From CAZLXG01 sp964563585 (GTDB lineage Bacteria > Bacteroidota > Bacteroidia > Flavobacteriales > Flavobacteriaceae): a stretch of 8,129 bases of DNA. The stretch is from positions 1-8,129 of the forward strand of contig CAZLXG010000079.1 in NCBI GenBank assembly GCA_964563585.1, in the 5' to 3' direction. A program made the translations under genes and the position numbers. The notes under the pieces are model-generated. The model had not been told where the DNA came from. It was given only the letters and a program-made list of their open reading frames with translations, and ran no database searches. Shown piece after piece: positions 1 to 6,764 of the stretch (position 1 is the first letter of the stretch; each line of letters opens with the position of its first letter).

Positions 1-272
1 TCAATTTTTTTAGCATAATTGTAAAAATATAATCCTCCAGATAAAGCACAAAAAAAAGCTACAGTAAATGAGATTTCTAATAAAGAGTAGATAGAAAGTT
101 CATTAAAAATAAACGATTTAAAAAGAATTATGAATAAAAAAATAAGCACAAATTCATATATAGCAGATATTACAACTTGTTTTCTATCAATCCTTATTGG
201 ACAAATAAAATTTAAATAATAATTTATTTTTTTAAATTGAGAAAAAACTTCAGAAAGCTTATATTCTTTCAT
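1..272 (-). CDS. Unrecognised membrane protein, N-terminal part (cut by the left edge)
   Basis: Reading leftward from an ATG at 272-270, the frame stays open for 90 codons to the window edge, so the C-terminus is missing. The start MKEYKLSEVFSQF is polar and is followed by a basic stretch (PIRIDRK, about residues 25-31). Two hydrophobic segments follow: about residues 34-57 (many I, F, L and V around FVLIFLFIIL) and about 67-87 (EISFTVAFFCALSGGLYFY), ending in lysines. This looks like a small multi-pass inner-membrane protein with a cytoplasmic N-terminus, by the positive-inside rule. There is no cleavable signal peptide. A TAnnTTTG-type -7 box lies about 20 bp upstream, which supports this start, and no Shine-Dalgarno sequence is visible. 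It is divergent from prfC. I do not recognise the family and assign no function. The uninterrupted frame, the plausible promoter and the membrane pattern argue that it is a real gene, although AT-rich DNA can mimic hydrophobic segments. Confidence 0.62.
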   Translation of the reverse strand, partial: MKEYKLSEVFSQFKKINYYLNFICPIRIDRKQVVISAIYEFVLIFLFIILFKSFIFNELSIYSLLEISFTVAFFCALSGGLYFYNYAKKI

Positions 273-292
273 TCTTTTGAGAGATGTTGCTA

Positions 293-300
293 CAAATATA
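293..300 (-). promoter_or_regulatory. Candidate -7 promoter box for the left membrane-protein gene
   Basis: Read on the minus strand this is TATATTTG, an exact match to the Bacteroidota primary sigma-factor -7 consensus TAnnTTTG. It ends about 20 nt before the ATG at 272, giving an inferred leader of roughly 15 nt. No clear TTTG -33 element is seen at the usual spacing; the region there is only T-rich. A palindrome lies directly upstream and shares position 300. The motif match is seen; promoter activity is inferred. Confidence 0.45.
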
Positions 301-317
301 ATTAACATATGTTAATT
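300..317. repeat. 18-bp perfect palindrome, possible operator
   Basis: AATTAACATATGTTAATT reads the same on both strands with no spacer. It touches the candidate -7 box of the left gene and lies in the space where RNA polymerase would contact DNA between -7 and -33. That would suit an operator for a dimeric regulator. The sequence is very AT-rich, so a palindrome of this length could arise by chance, and no regulator is encoded nearby. Confidence 0.3.
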
Positions 318-391
318 TAAAAGGAATTTTCATTAATACATTGAAAAAATATTATAGATACGTTTTATCATAAATATCAAGTTTCAAACCC

Positions 392-399
392 TATATTTG
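392..399 (+). promoter_or_regulatory. Candidate -7 promoter box for prfC
   Basis: TATATTTG matches the Bacteroidota TAnnTTTG -7 consensus and ends 16 nt before the prfC start codon. Transcription would begin near 404-406, leaving a leader of only about ten AT-rich nucleotides (around CAAAATTTAATTTTC) with no Shine-Dalgarno sequence. A good -33 TTTG is not present at normal spacing; the nearest T-run (363-366) is too far upstream. The box is seen; its use is inferred from position. Confidence 0.5.
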
Positions 400-415
400 C
401 CAAAATTTAATTTTC

Positions 416-2005
416 ATGTCTTTTATTGAAGAAATTAACAGACGAAGAACCTTTGGGATTATTTCGCATCCAGATGCTGGTAAAACGACCCTTACAGAAA
501 AATTATTATTATTTGGTGGTGCTATTCAAGAAGCTGGTGCTGTAAAAAGTAATAAAATTAAAAAAGGAGCTACGAGTGATTTTATGGAAATTGAACGCCA
601 ACGTGGTATTTCTGTGGCAACTTCTGTTTTAGCTTTTGAATATGATGGCATTAAGATTAATATTCTTGATACTCCTGGGCACAAAGATTTTGCCGAAGAT
701 ACCTTTAGAACACTTACTGCTGTAGATAGTGTTATAGTGGTTATTGACGTAGCAAAAGGTGTTGAGGAACAAACCGAAAAACTTGTTGAAGTTTGTAGAA
801 TGCGTAATATTCCAATAATTGTATTCATTAACAAAATGGATAGAGAAGGTAAGGACGCCTTTGATTTATTAGATGAAGTTGAACAAAAATTAGGATTGAA
901 AGTTTGCCCATTAAGTTTTCCTATAGGAATGGGTTACGACTTTAAAGGCATCTACAATCTTTGGGAGAAAAATATAAATTTATTTAGTGGTGATAGTAGA
1001 AAGGATATTGAGGAAACTATTGAGATATCAGATTTATCATCACCAGAATTAGACACTTTAGTTGGAGAAAATGCAGCTAATACATTAAGAGAAGAAATAG
1101 AATTAGTTGAAGGTATTTATCCAAATTTTGATACAGAAAAATATCTTAATGGAGACCAACAACCCGTATTTTTTGGTTCTGCATTAAATAACTTTGGAGT
1201 ACGAGAATTATTAGATTGTTTTGTAGAAATTGCTCCTAAACCTCGCTCAAAACAAAGTGATGTACGTTTAGTAAAACCCGAAGAAGAAAAGTTTACAGGT
1301 TTTGTTTTTAAAATTCATGCTAATATGGATCCTAATCATAGAAATCGATTGGCTTTCGTAAAAATTGTTTCAGGTGAGTTTAAACGTAATGCACCTTATT
1401 TACATGTGAGACATAATAAAAAAGTAAAATTTTCTAGTCCGAATGCTTTTTTTGCTGAAAAGAAAGAAATTGTAGATATATCCTATCCAGGTGATATTGT
1501 TGGTTTACAAGACACAGGAAGTTTTAAAATTGGAGATACTTTAACAGAAGGTGAAATATTAAACTACAAAGGCGTTCCTAGCTTTTCTCCTGAGCATTTT
1601 AGATATATTAATAATGCAGATCCTTTAAAATCGAAACAATTATTTAAAGGCATCAATCAATTAATGGACGAAGGTGTAGCGCAATTATTTACTTTAGAGC
1701 TTAACGGACGTAAAGTAATAGGTACTGTTGGTGCTTTACAATATGAAGTGATTCAATATCGGCTAGAACATGAATATGGTGCAAAGTGTACTTATGAAAA
1801 CTTAAACGTACATAAAGCATGTTGGATAGAAGCAGAAGATGAAAAAAATGATGAGTATAAAGAATTTATTAGAGTGAAACAACGCTTTTTAGCAAAAGAC
1901 AAACAAAATCAATTAATCTTTTTTGCTGATTCTGTTTTCTCATTGCAAATGACACAGCAAAAATATCCAAGTATTAAATTTCATCTTACATCTGAGTTTG
2001 ATTAA
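416..2005 (+). CDS. prfC: Peptide chain release factor 3 (RF3), translational GTPase
   Basis: RF3 is a cytoplasmic GTPase that removes RF1 or RF2 from the ribosome after peptide release, so the factors can be recycled. At 529 aa the product is the usual family length. The GTPase domain shows G1 in SHPDAGKTT (residues 17-25), the G2 region RGISVATS (63-70), G3 DTPGH (85-89), G4 NKMD (139-142) and G5 SAL (255-257). RF3-typical stretches follow: FTGFVFKIHANMDPNHR (residues 293-309, start of domain II), YPGDIVGL (357-364), and the C-terminal domain with QLFKGINQLMDEG (408-420) and VGALQYEV (438-445). These separate it from EF-G, which is much longer, and from LepA and TypA. The ATG at 416 gives the normal RF3 N-terminus, with RRTFGIISHPDAGKTT close to the start. 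It is monocistronic: divergent from the membrane-protein gene and closed by the hairpin at 2018-2064. No defects are seen. Confidence 0.97.
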   Translation: MSFIEEINRRRTFGIISHPDAGKTTLTEKLLLFGGAIQEAGAVKSNKIKKGATSDFMEIERQRGISVATSVLAFEYDGIKINILDTPGHKDFAEDTFRTLTAVDSVIVVIDVAKGVEEQTEKLVEVCRMRNIPIIVFINKMDREGKDAFDLLDEVEQKLGLKVCPLSFPIGMGYDFKGIYNLWEKNINLFSGDSRKDIEETIEISDLSSPELDTLVGENAANTLREEIELVEGIYPNFDTEKYLNGDQQPVFFGSALNNFGVRELLDCFVEIAPKPRSKQSDVRLVKPEEEKFTGFVFKIHANMDPNHRNRLAFVKIVSGEFKRNAPYLHVRHNKKVKFSSPNAFFAEKKEIVDISYPGDIVGLQDTGSFKIGDTLTEGEILNYKGVPSFSPEHFRYINNADPLKSKQLFKGINQLMDEGVAQLFTLELNGRKVIGTVGALQYEVIQYRLEHEYGAKCTYENLNVHKACWIEAEDEKNDEYKEFIRVKQRFLAKDKQNQLIFFADSVFSLQMTQQKYPSIKFHLTSEFD

Positions 2006-2017
2006 AAACTATAGTTT

Positions 2018-2064
2018 AAAAATAAAAAAGCCTTTGAAATTATTTCAAAGGCTTTTTTATTTTT
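2018..2064. terminator. Bidirectional intrinsic terminator between prfC and the DUF3467 gene
   Basis: Positions 2018-2040 and 2042-2064 are perfect 23-bp reverse complements with a single base between them; in RNA the inner A-T pairs would open into a loop. The core is GCCTTTGAAA with its mate TTTCAAAGGC, flanked by A-runs on the left and T-runs on the right. Either transcript therefore gets a GC-containing stem followed by a U-tract. It starts 12 nt after the prfC stop and lies one base beyond the minus-strand stop at 2068-2066, as expected for a terminator shared by two convergent genes. Confidence 0.93.
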
Positions 2065-2065
2065 T

Positions 2066-2383
2066 TTAAGCTTGACCTGTAGGACCAAAATTTAATGGAA
2101 TTGGAGGTTGTTCATAATCTTTAATTTCTCCATGAGCCTTTTCAAACCGCGTAACATTATCACCTAATGCTTTTAACAAACGTTTAGCATGTTGTGGTGT
2201 TAATATAATTCTTGATTTAACTTTGCTTTTAGGAACACCTGGCATAATTTTAACAAAATCTACAACAAACTCAGAAACCGAATGATTAATAATTGCTAAG
2301 TTAGAATAGATACCTTCAGCAATAGCTTCATCAAGTTCAATATTAATTTGTCCTTTTTTTTGTTTGTCTTTTTCGTCTGCCAT
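2066..2383 (-). CDS. DUF3467-type small cytoplasmic protein, downstream of rpoC
   Basis: This is a 105-aa soluble protein with no signal peptide or membrane segment. A lysine-rich head (residues 1-10, MADEKDKQKK) precedes a strand-like INIELDEAIAEGIYSNLAII (13-32). Next come HSVSEFVVDFVKIMPG (34-49), SRIILTPQHAKRLLKALGDN (57-76) and a proline-containing tail (EQPPIPLNFGP, 91-101). From memory this pattern, an N-terminal acidic strand, EFVVDF and a R-I-x-LTP-x-HAK-x-LL block, is that of the DUF3467 family (Pfam PF11950), whose function is unknown. Such genes are, as far as I recall, commonly found just after rpoC in Flavobacteria. It follows rpoC on the same strand with a 53-bp gap that contains an intrinsic terminator. 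Its ATG has an AT-rich leader (CAATTTAAAAA) and no Shine-Dalgarno sequence. A role linked to transcription is only guilt by association. Confidence 0.88.
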   Translation of the reverse strand: MADEKDKQKKGQINIELDEAIAEGIYSNLAIINHSVSEFVVDFVKIMPGVPKSKVKSRIILTPQHAKRLLKALGDNVTRFEKAHGEIKDYEQPPIPLNFGPTGQA

Positions 2384-2398
2384 TTTTTAAATTGTTAT

Positions 2399-2428
2399 AA
2401 AAAAACATTCCCGCTATAAGCGGGAATG
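2399..2428 (-). terminator. Intrinsic terminator between rpoC and the DUF3467 gene
   Basis: On the minus strand the rpoC stop is followed after 8 nt by CATTCCCGCT, a 3-nt loop and AGCGGGAATG, a perfect 10-bp stem (2428-2406). Seven consecutive T (2405-2399) come directly after it. Hairpin plus U-tract is a textbook rho-independent terminator, and the stem is strikingly GC-rich for this DNA. Only 15 nt separate the end of the T-tract from the DUF3467 start codon at 2383, so the element must either limit read-through or act as a 3'-end stabiliser or processing site. Confidence 0.88.
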
Positions 2429-2436
2429 AAATTTAA

Positions 2437-5400
2437 TTAATTATAATTTAACTCTTTTTTCACTTGCATCATTTCGTCAAACTCTTCTTTAGAACCTACA
2501 ATAATATCCGTATAGTTACGCATACCTGTACCTGCCGGAATTCTGTGTCCAACAATTACATTTTCTTTTAGTCCTTCTAAACTATCAATTTTTCCTGCAA
2601 CTGCTGCTTCATTAAGAACCTTAGTTGTTTCTTGGAATGATGCTGCAGAAATAAATGATTTTGTTTGAAGTGATGCTCTTGTAATACCCTGCAATATAGG
2701 TGTTGCAGTAGCTGGTTTAGCATCTCTTGCAACTGCAAGTTTTTTGTCTTCGCGTCGTAAAATTGAATTTTCGTCTCTTAATACACGAGGTGTAATTATT
2801 TGACCTGCTTTAAGACTCTCAGAATCTCCTGCATCTTCAACTACTTTCATTCCAAAAATATCATCATTTTCTTTAATAAAATCTGCTTTATGAGCTAATT
2901 GATCTTCTAAGAAGATAGTATCACCAGAATCAACAATTTTAACTTTACGCATCATTTGTCTTACAACAACTTCAAAGTGCTTATCATTAATTTTCACACC
3001 TTGTAAACGATATACTTCTTGTACTTCATTTACTAAATATTGTTGAACCGCTGAAGGTCCTTTAATATTAAGAATATCGTTTGGTGTAATAGAACCATCA
3101 GATAAAGGCATACCAGCTTTTACATAATCATTTTCTTGTACAAGAATTTGATTAGATAACTTCACTAAGTATTTCTTAATATCACCTAATTTAGATTCAA
3201 TAATAATCTCACGATTACCTCTTTTTATTTTACCAAAAGAAACAACACCATCAATTGCACTTACTACAGCTGGATTAGAAGGGTTACGTGCTTCAAACAG
3301 TTCTGTTACACGTGGTAACCCTCCTGTAATATCACCCGCTTTAGAAGACTTACGAGGTATTTTTACTAAAATTTTACCTATTTTAATTTTTTCTCCGTCA
3401 TCAATCATTAAGTGTGCTCCTACTGGTAAATTGTAAGAACGTATAGTTTCTCCTTTAGCATCTTCAATATGAAGTGTAGGAATTAACTTTTTGTTTCTAG
3501 ATTCAGAAATCACTTTTTCTTGGAAACCAGTTTGCTCATCAATTTCAACTTGATAAGTAATTCCTTGCTCAATGTTTTCATATTTTATTTTTCCAGCAAA
3601 TTCTGAAATAATAACACCATTATATGGATCCCATTGACAAACAACATCACCTTTACTTAACTTGTCACCATTTTTAACCCTTATGGTTGAGCCATAAGGA
3701 ATGTTGTTGGTACTTAAAGTAATACCTGTTTTCTTATCTGTAAGTTTAATTTCTGATGTACGAGAGATAACAATTTCAACATCGTTTCCATCTTTATCTT
3801 CTCCTTTAACTGTTTTTAAGTCTTCAATTTCGGCAATACCATCAAACTTAACAGCTAATTTATTTTCTTCAGAAATGTTTCCTGCAATACCACCTACGTG
3901 GAATGTACGAAGTGTTAATTGTGTTCCTGGTTCTCCAATAGATTGTGCAGCAACTACACCAACAGCTTCACCACGTTGCACCATTTTTCCGGTAGCCAAA
4001 TTACGACCGTAACATTGTGCACAAATACCTTTTAAAGCTTCGCAAGTTAATGCTGAACGTGCATCTAAACTATCAACTGGAGATTCTTGTATTGCTTTAG
4101 CTATGTCATCATCAATTAACTGACCAGATGCTACCATCAATTCATCAGTTAAAGGATTATAAACATCATTTAAAGATACACGACCTACAATTCTTTCTTC
4201 AAGTGTTTCAACAATTTCATCGTTTTTCTTTAATGCTTTTACTTCTACACCTCTTAAAGTTCCACAATCTTCTGTATTAACAATAACATCTTGAGAAACA
4301 TCAACTAAACGACGTGTTAAATAACCTGCATCGGCAGTTTTAAGAGCCGTATCTGCAAGTCCTTTACGTGCACCGTGAGTAGAAATGAAATATTCTAAAA
4401 TTGAAAGACCTTCTTTAAAGTTAGAAAGAATTGGATTTTCAATAATTTCTCCTCCTCCTGCATTAGATTTTTTAGGTTTCGCCATTAATCCACGCATTCC
4501 TGTAAGCTGACGAATCTGTTCTTTAGATCCACGAGCTCCAGAGTCAAGCATCATAAACACTGAGTTAAATCCTTGTTGGTCTTCACGAATACGTTTCATT
4601 GACAATTCAGTCAATTCTGCATTTGTTGAAGTCCAAATATCAATAACTTGGTTATAACGTTCGTTGTTTGTTATAAGTCCCATGTTATAGTTAGCCTTAA
4701 TACCATCAACTTTAGTATTAGCACTATCTATCATACCTTGTTTTTCTGGCGGAATAATAATATCTCCTAAACTAAATGATAAACCACCTTGAAATGCAAA
4801 CTTAAATCCTAATGTTCTAATAGAATCTAGGAAATCTGCTGTTTCTGGAACAGAAGTAAATTTAAGAATACTTCCAATAATATCTCTTAAAGATTTTTTG
4901 GTAAGTACTTCATTAATATAGCCTGCTGCAGCTGGTACGTATTGGTTAAACAATACACGACCTACAGTAGTTTCAATAATAGTTGGTGCTAGTTTTCCGT
5001 CTTCATTAATATCAAGAGTTCTTACTTTTATGCTAGCATTTAAATCTACTTGTTTTTCATTAAAAGCAATAACAACTTCTTCTGGCGAATAGAATGTTAA
5101 ACCTTCTCCTTTTATTGGTAATTCTTTAGTAGACTTACGCAACTTAGTCATATAGTATAAACCAAGTACCATATCCTGAGACGGTACAGTAACTGGCGAA
5201 CCATTTGCAGGATTTAAGATATTATGTGATGCTAACATTAATAATTGACATTCTAAAATAGCTTCTGGTCCTAATGGTAAGTGAACAGCCATTTGATCAC
5301 CATCAAAATCGGCATTAAACGCAGTACATACTAATGGATGTAACTGTATTGCTTTACCTTCAATTAATTTTGGTTGGAACGCTTGTATTCCTAAACGGTG

Positions 5401-6738
5401 AAGTGTAGGCGCACGGTTTAGTAATATTGGATGTCCTTTAAGAACGTTTTCCAAAATATCCCAAACTACAGGTTCTCTTTTATCTATAATTTTCTTTGCA
5501 GATTTTACAGTTTTTACAATACCTCTTTCAATTAATTTTCTAATTACAAAAGGTTTGTATAATTCTGCTGCCATTCCTTTTGGAATACCGCATTCAAATA
5601 ATCTTAAATCTGGTCCAACAACAATTACCGAACGTGCAGAATAATCAACACGTTTACCAAGTAAGTTTTGACGGAAACGACCTTGTTTACCTTTAAGTGA
5701 ATCAGATAAAGATTTTAATGGCCTGTTAGAATCTGTTTTTACTGCAGATGATTTACGCGTGTTATCAAATAATGAATCTACCGATTCTTGTAACATACGT
5801 TTTTCATTACGTAAAATTACTTCTGGAGCTTTTATTTCAACTAATCTTTTAAGACGGTTGTTTCTAATAATAACTCTTCTGTATAAATCATTTAAATCAG
5901 ACGTTGCAAAACGACCACCATCTAACGGCACTAACGGACGTAATTCTGGTGGAATAATTGGCACTACTTTCATAATCATCCATTCTGGACGATTCTCTCT
6001 ATTCTTATTAGAATCGCGTAAAGCACCAACTACTTGTAAACGTTTTAAAGCTTCTGTTTTACGTTGTTTAGACGTTTCAGTATTTGCTTTATGACGTAAT
6101 TCGTATGATAATTCTACTAAATCTATTCTTGATAATAAATCAATTAAACATTCAGCACCCATTTTTGCAAGAAACTTATTTGGGTCTGTATCATCTAGAT
6201 ATTGGTTTTCTGGTGGAAGTGTTTCAAGAATATTTAAGTATTCTTCTTCAGTTAAGAAATCCATTTTCTGAACTGGTTCACCTTCCTCATTTTTAGCAAT
6301 ACCAGGTTGAATTACAACGTAACGTTCGTAATAAATAATCATATCTAATTTCTTAGACGGTAAGCCTAATAGATATCCTATTTTATTAGGTAAAGAACGG
6401 AAATACCAAATATGTGCAACAGGTACAACTAAATTAATGTGTCCTACTCTATCACGACGTACTTTCTTTTCAGTTACTTCTACTCCACAACGGTCGCAAA
6501 CAATACCTTTATAACGTATACGTTTATATTTACCACAAGCACATTCGTAATCCTTTACAGGGCCGAAAATACGCTCGCAAAACAAACCATCTCTTTCTGG
6601 TTTGTGTGTTCTATAATTTATAGTTTCTGGTTTTAAAACTTCACCTCTAGACTCTGCTAAAATAGCTTCTGGTGATGCTAAACCAATTGAGATTTTATTA
6701 AATCTCTTTACTGTATTCTTATCTTGTCTTCTTGCCAT
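2437..6738 (-). CDS. rpoC: DNA-directed RNA polymerase subunit beta'
   Basis: RpoC is the catalytic beta' subunit of RNA polymerase. It forms the clamp, bridge helix and trigger loop. The 1433-aa product is complete. The N-terminal zinc site has C66, C68, C81 and C84 (CAC and CDRC). The clamp and rudder region includes GRFRQNLLGKRVDYSARSV. The catalytic Mg motif NADFDGDQM (475-483) carries D477, D479 and D481. The bridge helix lies near 788-815 (HGARKGLADTALKTADAGYL and following). The second zinc site is C825, C899, C906 and C909. The trigger loop QSIGEPGTQLTLRTFHVGG (932-950) is interrupted by about 180 residues and resumes at GDITGGLPRVTELFEAR (1135-1151), the SI3-type insertion also found in proteobacteria. 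The tail between about 1278 and 1351 is some 40 residues longer than in E. coli. The ATG at 6738 gives the usual MARRQDKNTVKRFNKISIGL start. It lies 26 bp after rpoB with no Shine-Dalgarno sequence, and is co-transcribed with rpoB. Confidence 0.99.
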   Translation of the reverse strand: MARRQDKNTVKRFNKISIGLASPEAILAESRGEVLKPETINYRTHKPERDGLFCERIFGPVKDYECACGKYKRIRYKGIVCDRCGVEVTEKKVRRDRVGHINLVVPVAHIWYFRSLPNKIGYLLGLPSKKLDMIIYYERYVVIQPGIAKNEEGEPVQKMDFLTEEEYLNILETLPPENQYLDDTDPNKFLAKMGAECLIDLLSRIDLVELSYELRHKANTETSKQRKTEALKRLQVVGALRDSNKNRENRPEWMIMKVVPIIPPELRPLVPLDGGRFATSDLNDLYRRVIIRNNRLKRLVEIKAPEVILRNEKRMLQESVDSLFDNTRKSSAVKTDSNRPLKSLSDSLKGKQGRFRQNLLGKRVDYSARSVIVVGPDLRLFECGIPKGMAAELYKPFVIRKLIERGIVKTVKSAKKIIDKREPVVWDILENVLKGHPILLNRAPTLHRLGIQAFQPKLIEGKAIQLHPLVCTAFNADFDGDQMAVHLPLGPEAILECQLLMLASHNILNPANGSPVTVPSQDMVLGLYYMTKLRKSTKELPIKGEGLTFYSPEEVVIAFNEKQVDLNASIKVRTLDINEDGKLAPTIIETTVGRVLFNQYVPAAAGYINEVLTKKSLRDIIGSILKFTSVPETADFLDSIRTLGFKFAFQGGLSFSLGDIIIPPEKQGMIDSANTKVDGIKANYNMGLITNNERYNQVIDIWTSTNAELTELSMKRIREDQQGFNSVFMMLDSGARGSKEQIRQLTGMRGLMAKPKKSNAGGGEIIENPILSNFKEGLSILEYFISTHGARKGLADTALKTADAGYLTRRLVDVSQDVIVNTEDCGTLRGVEVKALKKNDEIVETLEERIVGRVSLNDVYNPLTDELMVASGQLIDDDIAKAIQESPVDSLDARSALTCEALKGICAQCYGRNLATGKMVQRGEAVGVVAAQSIGEPGTQLTLRTFHVGGIAGNISEENKLAVKFDGIAEIEDLKTVKGEDKDGNDVEIVISRTSEIKLTDKKTGITLSTNNIPYGSTIRVKNGDKLSKGDVVCQWDPYNGVIISEFAGKIKYENIEQGITYQVEIDEQTGFQEKVISESRNKKLIPTLHIEDAKGETIRSYNLPVGAHLMIDDGEKIKIGKILVKIPRKSSKAGDITGGLPRVTELFEARNPSNPAVVSAIDGVVSFGKIKRGNREIIIESKLGDIKKYLVKLSNQILVQENDYVKAGMPLSDGSITPNDILNIKGPSAVQQYLVNEVQEVYRLQGVKINDKHFEVVVRQMMRKVKIVDSGDTIFLEDQLAHKADFIKENDDIFGMKVVEDAGDSESLKAGQIITPRVLRDENSILRREDKKLAVARDAKPATATPILQGITRASLQTKSFISAASFQETTKVLNEAAVAGKIDSLEGLKENVIVGHRIPAGTGMRNYTDIIVGSKEEFDEMMQVKKELNYN

Positions 6739-6764
6739 AATATATGGTTGTGATAATGAATTAA

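Noticed and set aside
526..834. Minus-strand 102-codon open frame inside prfC
   Set aside because: It lies wholly within the conserved GTPase domain coding region of prfC, and its translation is low-complexity with no family features. It is a shadow frame.
2428..2435. TAAATTTC on the minus strand as a -7 box for the DUF3467 gene
   Set aside because: It misses the final G of TAnnTTTG, has no -33 TTTG, and would place the start site inside the terminator stem.
3701..4012. Plus-strand open frame opposite rpoC (103 codons)
   Set aside because: It lies opposite the trigger-loop and second zinc-site coding region of rpoC, has no promoter or start context, and is Ser/Pro/Thr-rich as expected of antisense translation.
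5759..6636. Three plus-strand open frames opposite the 5' half of rpoC
   Set aside because: All are antisense to invariant RpoC domains, and their sequences are unconvincing, hydrophobic or Leu/Ser-rich products of antisense reading.
6739..6764. Possible regulatory element between rpoB and rpoC
   Set aside because: The 26-bp spacer has no hairpin, no -7 box and no Shine-Dalgarno sequence. It is an ordinary operon gap.
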